Part shown: positions 12,201-25,700 of the stretch, in pieces | Position numbering within the stretch: the stretch's first letter is position 1 | Layout: each line of letters starts with the position of its first letter | DNA from: Theobroma cacao | Taxonomy: Eukaryota > Streptophyta > Magnoliopsida > Malvales > Malvaceae | DNA length: 64,000 nt | Direction: 5' to 3' | NCBI RefSeq assembly: GCF_000208745.1 | Contig: NC_030857.1 | Location: forward strand, 3,487,700 to 3,551,699 | Position numbers and translations under genes: made by a program | Notes under the pieces: generated by a model | Database searches by the model: none | What the model saw: the letters and a program-made list of their open reading frames with translations, nothing else | What the model was told of the DNA's origin: nothing

Positions 12201-12654
12201 GTTAAGACAACACCAGGAAGAGCCTATGCGGCCAGTACATTCTGCAGAGAAGTTACTAGGCACACCTATCGCAACACCAAGAACAGAAACCATATCTGGC
12301 ATGGATCCTCCAAGTCTAAGGAGCTTAAACTGTAATAGCAGAACGACGAATATGGGGTCTGACTTATTGAAAGGTACTGATTCCCTTCGAGAGTTGAGGA
12401 GAAAAAAGCAGGTACAGAGCAAAGGGACCGAGAACAATCTTTTACTATCATCTTCTCTGCTTGACAAGAAGACGTTATCAGCTGAGTCAAATAAGACGAG
12501 GCAAATTGACACATCTCGAGCATTAGCTAGGATTACAAGGAGTACAAAGTCAGTCAATACTGTTGGAAAAGCCTTGTCCAGCTACAAAATCAACCGAGAT
12601 CAGGTTACAGGACTTAGAGAGAGCAGCAGCAAGTTGAAGATGTGGTTAAGATGA
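6284..12654 (+). CDS. Kinesin-14 with N-terminal malectin domain and central motor
   Basis: Nineteen exons: 6284-6497, 6870-7171, 7261-7432, 7522-7601 (or from 7483), 7686-7869, 8024-8133, 8230-8329, 8401-8487, 8584-8760, 9254-9527, 9631-9792, 10026-10241, 10322-10359, 10630-10793, 10929-11180, 11275-11340, 11571-11645, 12030-12098, 12181-12654. The product is 1,071 residues (1,084 with the alternative acceptor). Residues about 72-205 are a malectin-like fold (V-M-F-L-N-A-G-G start). A coiled coil follows, then the kinesin-14 neck (E-E-A-K-G-N-I-R-V-F) and a complete motor of about 340 residues with P-loop GQTGTGKT, switch I (N-E-H-S-S-R-S-H) and switch II (D-L-A-G-S-E). The C-terminus has heptad-rich exons and a basic tail. 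The order matches Arabidopsis At2g22610/At1g72250, minus-end-directed microtubule motors of the malectin subgroup. Two introns (7172-7260 and 8488-8583) start with GC rather than GT. Confidence 0.93.
11275..12180 (+). repeat. Repeated phase-0 coiled-coil exons in the kinesin tail
   Basis: Exons 11275-11340, 11571-11645, 12030-12098 and the start of 12181-12654 all begin in phase 0 with GTT or GTC and encode the same kind of unit: V-x-E-L-E (V-E-V-A-E in the first) at the start and, in the first three, a K-encoding AAG end. The units are 22, 25 and 23 residues, then the tail exon. This looks like internal exon duplication extending the coiled coil. Confidence 0.6.
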
Positions 12655-13720
12655 TAGGGGAGTGGATGTGATGTTTATATTGTGTTAGCCTTCGTTCTCT
12701 CCCTCCCAAGGATCTTATCTTACACTAATGTATAATCAAGTACTAAGTTTACCTCATTGTTACCATTTTTTGTTTAAATTAAAGTTTGGCCCAAAACAAA
12801 AAAATTCATGCCAAGTTTTCCTCAATTTTCTTGAAGGCATAACAGTAAAAGTGAGTAAACATAAGTATACAATCTACATATCTTTGTTAAAATATTCATC
12901 GAATTACATTAACCCATTACTATTTTTGGCTATGTTCTAGTGAATTTTTATTAAAATAGTCGAGATATAAAATGTGTTAATTAATGCTAATTTTTAATTA
13001 TAATAACATTGTTGCAAACTATAAAATAGCTATTAAACTACATTTTTATGGTAAATTAATGCTAATTCTTAATTATAATGATTGTTACAAATAATAATTT
13101 TCCATTATCCTGCATTTTTTAATTTAACCATTAACTTGTTTGATCATTTTTTCTTTTATCCCAATATATATGAAGATCCAAAGTGAGATATTTTGTGATG
13201 TTACTGTGAACAAATCCAAAGATCTTTTGCTATTTCAAATATAATGGAAAGAATGAACAGATGTAAGCTTTGAGGGATAGTGTAAAGTCTAAGCTAATTA
13301 AACTGGTTAGCTTTATGAATAAAATCGAAAAATAAGAAAAAAGGGGCCGGAAATACCAGTAACAAATTGACTTGATACAATTTAATATGTAAAATGGCCA
13401 AATTTCATGTACGACATGCTGGAAAGAGAAGAGGGTATCCAGTCAACAATGTTGCGATATCATTAGTGAGCCTCTCTCCTTTTATCTTTTTAATAAAGGA
13501 AAGGGAAAATCTGAAAGAGAGTAGTAGGAGAAAAAGGAAAAATGAACAAAAACGATGGCAAATTTAAAACTGCCAGAGGCATTCCAATAGCCAATATGTG
13601 ACTGTACAGTATATAAACATGTATCAATTCAACGTCAGCCCAGCACTTATACCCCCATAATAAGATCCCGGTGCATATATTTCTTTATCTACATGATGAC
13701 TCTGATTACTACTTCAAATC
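12655..13720. other. Convergent intergenic region with a direct repeat
   Basis: The kinesin and UPL genes converge here, so both 3' UTRs lie in it. A direct repeat of about 43 bases occurs near 12978-13020 and 13053-13095 (core 'aattaatgctaatt'). It is otherwise AT-rich sequence with no supported gene. Confidence 0.5.
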
Positions 13721-16700
13721 TTAACCGAATCCAAACCCTTCGTTGGCTTCATGAATTGCAAGCAGCAATCTTTCTTCTAGATGTTCCTTAGAAGGATACT
13801 CCGGTAAATCCAATTGATTGAAACTGCATTAATCACAAAGAAATGTTCCTTACTAATGAAGAAAGGTCTAAAGCAGCACAAGGCAAATTTGCAAGTAAAG
13901 GACAGATGACTGATAGATTACCAGGTATGCGCAGAAGGCAAGTGATCAGGGCTGCCATATGCTTTGTGTATCTGAAACTTCTGTGAACCTGAAATTCCTT
14001 GAAGTGCGGTAAATCCTTCCAAAGGTACCTGTGAAATTACAAAGTGAAAATGTAGAGCTTTAACAAAGAGTAACAAGTTCACAATTTCACACTAAACTAA
14101 ATCTTAATTCAAGCATTCAATAATTAACCTTTGGGTTGATCTACAGTTAACAGCTTGAAATGTCAAAATACAAGTTGTATTATCTACAATATCAGGCGTT
14201 GAAATACCTTTGAGGTGCCTGTCACAAACTGTAGAAGTCGAGCCTTATCCTCCTTGCTGAACCCTTGAACAACCTCCCAAAACCACTGTATAACAGGGGA
14301 TGCTGCACTATACCCAGAATACTCTGTATTTGCCCTCATGTCATCCACTAGGAAACAGTTATCACAGATTGGGTCATTTTCAGATAAGGTGGCAACAAAA
14401 GCATTCTTTCATGTAAATAACATTATATAAATCAGTTTACTAGACTTACAATCGATATCTGGAAGACCACTTATTAGTAACTCCAGCTCCTTATCATTAA
14501 AAATAGATATTAATTCTCTAGGAATTAATTCATTGAATCCTTCCAAAAACGCATTTATTTGAGGACGAATAGCAGTTGTCAAACGATGTTCAGCAACTAA
14601 ATCAACATATTGGTGTTTATTCTCCTCAGTAACTTTAATATTCCGACCACCAGGAATCAGCTCATAGTCAGTCACCTGCATCATAATTTGTAGAACATAG
14701 TTTATAACCAAAAAAAGTGTCACCACCAAGGGCTTCATGAAAGCATCAACGAAAATCAGTACCTGTGTCCTTTCATACAGTATCAGCTTCTCCTCATCAG
14801 CATCAATGCTAAAAGTAAGGTCTAGGACGTCACTAATATCATTCTGAAAACAGAAACAAGGAAAGAAGTCAAAAGAAGGTGTGCAAAACAACAATCTCTC
14901 TAATGAACAATGAAAGATAATTCCCAGCAAACAGACAAACTCTCCCTCTCCCTCTAAGAGAAAAAGAGGAACAGATGTGGAAAATTGAAATTTGACAGAC
15001 CTCAAGCATCCACTTTAGGTTTTTGAAGTAATCAGGATCAATTGCTTCAATGTCATGGTAAGTAACTTTGACCCCTAAGATATGCTTGTAGAAAGATCGA
15101 GTAAAGTGGACATCCAAGAGTTGCCCATCAAAAAGTGCTTTGCCAACCTGGAAATATTTAATTAGGAAGTGAACAAAAAGGTAGAAAAAAAAAGTGTGCT
15201 AATCCAATAGGAGCAACTAGAGAAGGTACTCACAACTCGCCCAACAAATTTGAAGTACGAAAGATGTTCCGTTTGGTAGACTGAGTTGGGGTTAGGCTGG
15301 AATGTTGACTCATTGCCCACCGTAGTGAAAAGCAATGCTCCTTTGTCAAATATAACCCTGGACAATAGCTGATACCATTCCCTTGTAAGCCCACCAGCAT
15401 CAATACCTTCCTCTCCTTGGAAGTGAACAGTTAACCTCCCCTTCAAATCTTGAGTTGACCGCATCCGTAGTTGATTATAAGAATCCTCAAGTATGTAAGC
15501 TCTTCTAACCGATATTCTTAGAGGACTGTGATGATGATCATGTTGATGCTTTATTTTGGACCTGAAGTGGGCACGTTTATTATCAAAATCAACAAAGCGG
15601 GGAACTTTCAACATAAGTGAAAATGACTTCTCAAGCAGTCCAGGATTTTGGCGGATGAAAGCATTTAACAACTTCCTATGCTTCTCTGAGAACTTCACAA
15701 AGGCAACATGTTTTTCATCAAATTTTGAGACAGGACCAGCAGTTTTCTGCTGGCCAGTAGATGTGCTGGCATCTTCAACATCAGAAAGTGCAGCCATGCC
15801 AAAATCATGACCAGAACCTGGTTGTGCAGGATGTAACTTCTCACACATCACAAAGAAAGATTCTATATATGGTAAGATGTTTTGAGTGCCTGCAGGAAGG
15901 GGTGGTGTTACACCAGATTGTCTTGATATGGAAGTCTTGGATGGAGCTAATAAATCTGGTGCAGAATCTGAAAAGCTCTCTATTTTGCTTATGCAAGTGC
16001 TCAACTCTATCCACAAAGGTTCTAAAGCTGCATTGATGTCCCACACCTGAGAAAGAGCTGAAGAACGCTCCATATCAGGAAGAAGCTGTAGATCCTTTTC
16101 TTTCTCGGTTAATGAAGCAACAAGAGAACTTAGTGCCTGTAAGACCCTTAAAATTGCAGCTCCATCAGAAGATGTTGTGCTGAGTAGTGCTTTCACTGCT
16201 TCACCAAACATTCGTAACTCATCCATGGCAGATTTAATCAAATTTTGTACAGCATCAGCTAGCTCAGAAATAAACAGATGACAATGGCTTGGAGCAATAG
16301 CCACTAGCTTTTTCATTACCTCTGCCACCAGACCATATGCATTATCTGACAAACTGGGTGTGAAACAGAACATTAGACCGAGCAAATGGAAAGAAGGCAC
16401 AAAAGCTTGTTTAAATTTGATGACAGAGAGTTAATGATTATTTTGATAGGAGGTGCAAATCTAGTCACCTCTTTCTTTCTTTCTTTTTTTTCTTTTGGAG
16501 GGTTGCAAAGCCTAAGTTACAGAAAATGAAAACGTGGACCTTTCTTCAATCAAAAGCATAAGAGATAAATGGTAAAAATGCAGACTTCTGATGGAATAGA
16601 CAGCATTAAACAATACATTGTTTAGACATATAACTTACCCTTCCCGTGCAAGCAATGAGCATAAAAGTCGGAGCTCTGCTCGAGGGAGATTGGTCAGTAC

Positions 16701-19700
16701 AGTCTGCGCATCACATTCATTACTTACACCAGACGTTGAGGGTGTGGATGAATCAGCAACCTCAGGAGCATCATGTTTCTCAGCAGTAATGTCAGCATCT
16801 GACATTGAAATTTGCAAAGCAGGTATTTGTTCAGTGGAAGATGCCCTTGATTTCTCAGATGAACGGGGCTTCCTTTCCACATGGTCAATGATGACATCCA
16901 ACAGGTTAAGCAGCTGAAGCAACAATAAAAAATAAGCATATAACAGACACAAAGATGTAAAAATGCATAACATATTTAGAATAGGGTCATCACCTGCTCA
17001 AGATGTGCTATACTTCTCAAGTACAGGGGTTGATTGAGAAGGCTCAAAAGCAAGGCAATGGAAATATATCCTTCCCGCTGCTCCTCAGTCATCAAAGCTT
17101 TTCCACGTGACTGATCAATATTCCTTAGCTCTTGTTGGGTAGGAAGAGGCAATCTAAACTGAAGTAAAATCTTAGCAACATATGGATGATTTCGAGCCAA
17201 GTAAGTGAGAGTTTCAAGAACTCGTCTAGACACCAAAGGAGGAACTCCTGCAAAAAAAAGGATAAGGTAAAAGAAACCACTTAGAACCTGAATACTATGA
17301 GTCTAATCAAGAACCAAACCATACAACTCCTCCAGATATTAAACTCATGAATAATAAATGGAAAGTAAAAGATCCACCTATACAGAGAGAAATCTTTTCC
17401 CAGAAAGAATAAAAGAAGCTGAGAGAAATATGAAAATGTTCTTATAACAAGCTACATTGAATCACTAGGGGCTATGAACTCGTGTATCTTATCTTACCAT
17501 CAAAATGTTGAGGACGAGAATACATAACATTATTCTGGCAACCATAGAGCCTGTATGGTGGTTCAATTGCATTTGAATAACTGCCAGGTTTTCTGGCATC
17601 AAGCATCAGCATGTCCATCAAGATTTTAACTAGAGCTGTTCTGGTTTCATTATGAGCACATAAATTCAAGAGAAGCTTCTGCAATGAACCTTTATACAGT
17701 GGCTGCAGGATTAAAAAGGTTAATGCATAGATCAAAATCAAGGAGGAATATCAAAAGGGAAAATTAACCAACGGAGAGAGCACCTGAACAATCCGAAGTA
17801 ACCGAACCATTGCTTGAAGAGCTTCTGTGCCAACTAAAGGGGCTCCTTCAGCTTCAATTATCTTAGCAGAAACAGATCTACGTGACACAATACTTCCCCC
17901 CATCCTGTCCAGGCTGGATCCAATACCTTCACTTCTCCTAGAAGATTCACCTCTGCGATTCCTTGGATACATACCAAACAAGGCACGATTATGATAGCGA
18001 TGTGCAAATCTCTCACGCAACATGTTTGCCTCCGCAACAAGGGCAGGCGTGAGATTAGCAAGAATAGCATCAGATGACGTTAAGAGAACCTGAGGATAAA
18101 AATAACAAAAGGGATAATGTTTAGATACATTCAACTTACAGTTTAAAATTTATCCAGACTATACTGAATATCATACCTCTTCTCGCAAATCTGAAGGAAA
18201 TGTTGCAATTATTGACACCGTGTCCATTTCAACTGGTTGACCTTCGAGTTCCTGAGATTGATGAAGCCTTTGTGCTTGCTGTTGTGCAAGGACTTCTGCT
18301 CGGATATCTGGGGGAAGGGCTGCAAGAAACTCTGGATCGATATCACCAGAATTCTGTTGTTCAGCACTTGAAGGCTGCGCCACTTGGCCCTGCTGAGCCG
18401 AAAGAACTTCAGCACGCAACTCCTCAGGGAGAGCATCCAAAAATGCAGGATCAATTGATCCAGAAGCAGCATCACTGTTTATCTGCTGCTCTGCAGCTGT
18501 ACTATCTTGATCTGCTTCTCGACTAGAATTCTCTGAAACCTCAGTAACACTATGAAGAGGTGCATCCCTCCCACCAGCAGCTGTAGAATTCCCAAAAGAC
18601 ACATTTGTTCTTCTCACACGAGCAGCCTGTGGATCAGGAGTTCGGTCTGAAGAACCTTGCCTTTCTCCTCCATCATCATGGCCATCTGCACTTCCAATCT
18701 CAACATCAAGGCTTCGGAGGCTTTCCCCTAAAGTAGCCCCACTACCACTACTTTCTTGGCTCACTGCTTCAACATCGCGAACAGCTGCATCATTCTGCTC
18801 AAATTGCATTTCAACAGATTGTGAATGTATACTGGTTGCATCAGTTCCTTGTAGAGAATCGTTTACTGCAGGTCTCACATCAGCATTGACAGACGTATCA
18901 ACTGCTGCAGATGGAGGCGCATTAGCATTTTCATTATTTACATTGTTTTCTACAAGATTCTCAGGCCTTGCACCAGCCCCTGATTCCTGTAATTGACTAC
19001 CTTCACCATGGGTCTGAGGTTCCACTGTTGATGTATTGTGATCAGAAGATTTCACAGAGACTGGTCGCCTCAATTGTGAAACAAGCAACTCTTCAAGCCC
19101 TTGTGGTACAGTAGCTGCACTTGACCCACTGCTTTGCTGGCTCTCATCAACCCACAAGTTCAAACGATGGCTGTGACGCCCATTCCTCAAAGACCGGAAA
19201 ATAGTATCCAACCGTGATGAGGTGCTGTCCGAGTTTCTGTCTGAAAGAATCATATCATGTGCATTTTCTGGAAAGGAGCAAAATAGAAAGAAAAGTGGAG
19301 GGTTGTTAAAATTATAGATGCAGATTAATACAGATTAAGCTGTAAATTACAACAAAATCCAAGAAAATTATTATTAGAATACAGGAAAAAACCTGACTGT
19401 CTTTGAGAGGCTGAGCGTAGTGATGAAGGGCCCAATAAAAGAGGATGCCTTGAGGGGGCTGAATTCTCACCACTGCGCCCCAAAAGACTGTAAATGGATG
19501 TAGTACGCCCTTGACGTCTAGAACCAAAAACTTCAACTGGCATTACATGAAGAGTTTCATTGGCAAAACTGTGATCTCTGCCAAAAACTTCAATATGGTC
19601 AAACACATCCATTCCATTGATACCCTCCTCCAACCTTAGAATAACTCCACCCTCATCATCCCCATCATCCTCATCATCTTCTTCTAATACTTCATCATCA

Positions 19701-22700
19701 AACTCATCATCATCAATCTCATGATCATCTTGATCTGTGTCAGGATGAGACAGGTGATGTACATCATCTTCCTCCAAATCATTATGGTCCTCATCATCTT
19801 CATCTTCATCTTCATCCACTTCATCCCCATCATCCCCAGACATCTCCTCGTCCTCATCATCATCAAGGTTTTCTTGCTCATGGGGCTGGATTTCAAAATG
19901 AATCCCCACAGTTTCTACACCGTTTTCAAGACCCCTTGCATCCTCAGAGGTTTCTTGCATATAATCATCCTCAGTAGCAGGAGCAAAACCTCCATCAAGA
20001 TCCTGGTCATGTTCCATATCATCGGTAACAGCTTCAGACCCACCATAGTTTTGGACGGTATTGAAAGACTCAACACCATCAGCTGCAACTGCGTCATGAT
20101 TGGACTGAGATGCCACTTCCATGGACTGTGATGCATCAACAATATTATCTGCTCTCCCAGACTGATTATGATCAGTAGGTTTGACTGAATTCTCACCTTT
20201 GATAGCAGAAGAATCAGCAGAATGGACATGCTCCTTGGTTACAAGTTCCAAAGCTTTGATGAGCCCTGTGACGACTTTAGGTGACTCAGCATGATCCAAA
20301 TCCAACACTTCAAGGGTGCGTGTTAATGATGCAACCAAACCAACATCTATAAAAGTGGCAGAAGCTTCTGCTGAGATGCATGAACCAGTTGGTGTACGAG
20401 CAACTAGTATATCATTTAGCAGATCAACAAAAGTCTGCATATCACTGCTTGGAGGTTTGAAACCATCAGAGGAATCAACAAAGTCATTGAAAACACAATT
20501 AATCTCTGTAAAGACTCTCTTCCTTGCCTCCACAGAACGCACACAAGATGCAACTAGAAATTGACTAGCCCTCGTTGCTAGTTTATGCCTCCAGTCACCA
20601 TCAATTTTCCTTTCCTTCTTTGAATTCCGGGAATATGGAATAAACCTGTGAAGAATGTGATGAAATATTCCACCAATGGATAAACCAGTTGAGCCCCTTT
20701 GATGAGGGACCCTGCAGCTACTTAATTCACCATCTCTCCGGAGGAGGACATGAACGGATGAAGCGTACATTAACAGAATCTCTGTCAAAAGTTTTAAGAT
20801 GAATACTATCTTTGCAAGTGATGCAGAGGCATCCAGAACAGAAACTTCATTCTCCTCAGACACAGTTGCAATGGCTTTTCCTTTACCCTTGACAGCAGCA
20901 ACATCAATTTCCATATCAGTTGATGATGGTGCATCAACAGGCACCTCTGTTCTAACATCATCTGTCAAGGGAGGTACAAAAGCACTGACTGAATCCAAAA
21001 GAAGCTCAATCACATTTACAAAGCTTTGAGGAGATTTTCTATGCATTTTAACTGACTTGGAATTTGGATCATTAAATTTTCCATGCCCATTCCCAGGACC
21101 TGCCAAGTTCATATTGCACAAATTACCCTTCCCATCATTTTGTTGTGTTTTATCTTTGTCTGATGCTTTCTCCTTGTCCTTTTCCTTCTCCTTACATTTA
21201 TCTTTGTCACGGTCTTTAATCAAAACAATGTAAGGTCTGTCACCAACCATCTCAACTTGGCAGACAGACTTAACAGCCAGCATAAATATTACTGGATCGC
21301 GAGAAATCACAGAACTAAGGTTGACAAGGAAATTACGTGGACTGACCCTTCCATTTGAATGCCTGTTGGCCATAGCCACAAGACTGTGCTTTATCTCAGC
21401 TTCCATTGCCTGCTGCAAGGTTTGAGGATCTTCAAGGACATGACGGATAATGGTAGCAGCAATATTGTCAAACCCAGGAAAGAGACTACTTGTTGGCAAC
21501 GAAAGAAGAGAACTTACACCCCCACCATCAAGAAAACAAACAGCAACTGAATGGGTTCTAGTCAGAGTAGAACATAGCTGCAGAACAGCATGCATTGTCT
21601 CAGATGGAAACTGGTTCCTTATACAGCTACAAGCAATCTCAATTAGTCTGTTCTGCTCATGAATATCCATATGTCTTGGTGATTCAATTGACGAATGCAA
21701 CTTATTTTTCTTCTCCTCATCAATACTGACAGATGTCTGCTGGCTACTAAGATTTTCCCCTTTCAACTGCTCAACAATATCAGAATTCAATTTTTGATCC
21801 ACCTGAAGCAGCCTATCAAGAGCAAGGAAAGCAGTTGTTACCCATTTTGGAACTTGGCGTTTTGCCTTGTCAACTGAACTGGAGTCCCACTCTGAAAGTA
21901 AATCAGTCACAAGTTTTACCAGTCCAGTTTTTGAGGCAATTTCCCGTGCCCCCATATCCTCGTGAAGAATTAAAGCAAGAACATGGAAAAAAGCAGAGAG
22001 CAGTGAATTGTTTCTGCTATCAGAAGCAGAACTAGAATCTCTCACTTGGTCAAGAATGAAGGAAATGACACTGGACCTATATTGACCATCATTTTGGGAG
22101 CATATCAATACAAGAAGGTCCCTAACTGGGAATGCTAGAGGTTCTTTCATCTGAAGCAGCTTTGTACATGTTGACAACAACTCCTCAACAGGAGGAAGTT
22201 GGACCATCTCTTCTTCAAGTTGCTGGCTACTGTCATTTGCAACATCTACATTTGTGTCAGATTCAGAGTTCCCAAGGGACATGGCAAGTGCACGAGCAAG
22301 TTCATCATCCTCCTGGGTTTCCTCTGGATGGGAAAATAACCACTCCATTGCCAACTCCACACTATTAGATCCAACTTGCCTCAAAGCTTCTTCTGCCCTA
22401 GACCTGGAAAATCCCATCTCTACAATTGTTGCTATAGTTGTTTCATTTGGAGGAGGCCCAGCAATACGAGCACTATTGCTGCTGGTAACATTTTTCACTT
22501 CAACACCAGAGTAAATGTGCCTAATGATAGATATAACTGTAGTGATAAAATCATAACTGCAGTCAGTAAACTGTGGGTGAATCCAAACTGGAAGCACTGC
22601 CTTAAGCACCATGGATTGAAGCACCTTCACAAAAGTTTCAGCATCCCTAGGAAAAGGGACATCTCCACTCGCAAGTGGTTGAACAAGCAGGTGTTTGGTG

Positions 22701-25700
22701 AATGGAGATAAGATGAAAGAAGACGTCACCAGATGATCCATAAGTTTACCATAGCTAGCTAATGGACCATAAATCCATGCATGATCTCCATCTTCTTTTT
22801 CATCCTGCTTTACATTACCATCATCTGTATCCATTGGAGATGCTGGGGCCCTATTAACCGCAAATAGTAATTGACTGGTAGCTTCAAAAGTTGTCAATAC
22901 TGATTGAACAACTCCACGTCCATATAAGCAATTTAGCATAATTGAATTGCAGGAATCAGGCCTATCCAGAAGAACGCTATCAATGAAATCAATAACCTTA
23001 CCAAAGTAGCGACACTTTGTCGATATGGATGCTTCTGAGCCTGAAGAATTCACATGACCTCCAAAGTTCATATGATCCAATGCAGTAGAGGCAAAACTAG
23101 AAGCAACAGATTTTGATGCAGGGGATGCATTAACAGTATCATCCCGACGACGAGAAGGAAGTAACATCACTTTTCCCAACTCTTGAAACAAATGGGTTAT
23201 GTGGAAGGAAAGTGACCTCACCATATCACAGCAAGAGGTGTGATATGACCTCTGCTTGTCATATTCCTTCTTATTGACAGATCCAGAGGCATCTGATGAA
23301 GTAGAATGATTGGCTCCAAACCGCATGTTTGAACCATCAGTACCTAATCTCTGTTGAAAGCCAGTAGCACGGCCAAGGTCACGATAAAGGTTTATTAGGT
23401 CAAAGAACTGGGATTCAATACTCCATCCTGGTGTCCTTCTCCTTAATAATGGATCAAGAAACTGCCTAAAGGAGTTCAACCTTTGCTCTTCAGTATCACT
23501 TGCACTAGATTCCCGTTGTTGTGACTCAGCAGAACTAGCACTAGCACCATCATCCTCCATTTCAAGCTTGGCATCTTCAAGGAGAGCAATCTGCCATAAA
23601 ATTTCACGATGGACAAGACCAATGTCTTCCAGAACATCTTTGCTGCCATTACCAAGTTCTGTAAGCAAAGCACTAATCCAACGATTATCTTTAGAAGCAG
23701 CAAGAAATAGAAGGAATTCGACAAGAAAAAGGGGAGAAAAGACTCCATCATCAGGCATCATCCTAGGATCCAGTAAAAAGGAGGCTGAAGCTGCACCAAA
23801 TCCAGTCAAAGCTTTCTTCAAATGTTCCCTAAGAGATGAACAGAAGGCACGTGCAAGAGGAGCAGAATGATGCTGAGTAAACCCTTTGAAAACCATGGTG
23901 CTATGTAAAGCAATAGACATCCCCTCAGATGACTGTACGATAATGGGCCTTAAAAGAAGTTTCAGTAAAGCCTCAATTCCTGATTTCTCCACAAATAGGC
24001 GACATGTTTCAGAATTCTCTGTTGTTCTATGAAGCAAAACCATCAGATGCAAAATGCACAATTGAAGAAACTGCTCATCACTGATTCCTTCAGTTACAGA
24101 ATCCACTGCACCAACCAGACAACAATGCCCTTCATTTCCTTTGTCTTCAGAATCAGTTTCCATTGCAGTGCTCCCAATAACTTTTTCTACAGATGACCCA
24201 GAAAAGCTACTGCTGTCCCCAAAGGAAGCTATTTTATTTACAATTTCAATGATTATATCAACACCACTGCTTCTCAAAGAAGATACGTGGCGCAAAAGCT
24301 CTTCAACTGCATTGGCCAAAGGAACAATTGCTTCATTCATTGCCAGCACATACTTCTTGCTGGTAAAGATGTCAACAAGGAATCGCAATGCCGAAGTTTC
24401 TTTCACTGCCTCCAAGCCTTTGGCATTAAGACAAATGGCACCAAGGCCATTTGGAACACATGTTATAGCCTTTGAAGATGGAAGTACTCCAGATAACACT
24501 GAAGATAAAAAGGCATCTGGAAGACCTAGCTCAAGAAGTGCCGGAAGACAAGTTGGATCTTTATGGATAATTTCACTCATAACAGTCACAGCTGAGCAGT
24601 AAATATCACCTCCAAATTTATCTGCATTCCCATATATGAGTGATAAAGTACCAGGCAGAGAACTGTCTTGAGGACTCTGCGGCCTAGTTGAGTTTGCTGG
24701 GGCATATGTAGCAGAACCTAGAGCCTTCAAAAGCACCTTGATAAGCCTCTTTTGGGAGTACAACTGGTCATCATTGTATCTTGAGCATTCACCAATAATC
24801 ATTGAATTATCATTTCCCCCAGACGTACCAATAACTCTTTGCACTTCTATCTGTAGCCTCTGAGCCAAAAGCTCTACTCCACCCAGTTCTCTAAGCAACG
24901 ACACAGCTGAACTACTGTAATCCATGAGCTTTTGTAGAGCTTTTACAGCCAAATAGACAAGATGCATATGATTTGGGTCAGAATCCTCCAAAAGAGGTAA
25001 AAAGGTTGGAACCATTCCTGACCCTCTAATATTACTCCCAGATGCAGAGGATGACACAATATGAAGCAGATAGAACTGAAGAAGAGCCTCAATAAAAGCA
25101 AGAGATGATGGATCACTGGAGCTTTTCAGTGACAGAACTGCCTTCTGGAGCACATTCAGGAGAATCATTCGATTTCCTACAGTAAAACTAATACTTGACC
25201 CACTCAAAATTCGAGCCCGGTCATGAGATGCTGAGTATGCAGCTAACTGTGCTCCCAACGCAAGCATCGCAAGAGTTCTAATAGTTCCAGGAATAGTTTC
25301 TTCTGACCGCACAATCCTTATTAATTCATTTGTATACTCTGGTTCATTTGCGAAAAATGATGTCAGCTCATCATTAGCATCATTAGACTGAACAAGCACA
25401 ATAAATGCAAGAAGGCAAATCCTGCTGTACAGCCTGCATATCCTGGGCGACCGAAAGGCATGCGCATATCTAATTCTTGTTAGCAATGAAAACCGGAGCT
25501 CAGTAGGCACATTGTACTGCTCAATACATTGCTTCATTATTAACAGATCATCCTCCTTTTGCAAATGTAGATCTGGCATGTGTATGACTCTCGAAGTGGA
25601 ACTCACATTGCCACTGCTTTCTTCAGTGCCTTGAGTATTGAGCCCATGCAATTCAAAATAAAGGCTAGAACCAATCCGGTGTTGAGACTTGTCACCATCA

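Noticed and set aside
12135..12557. 140-codon minus-strand frame opposite the kinesin tail
   Set aside because: It is the shadow of the last kinesin exon, which joins in frame to the motor.
19684..20229. Met-rich and other frames on either strand of the UPL acidic region
   Set aside because: They are alternative-frame readings of a GAT/GAA repeat tract inside the 6.57-kb exon.
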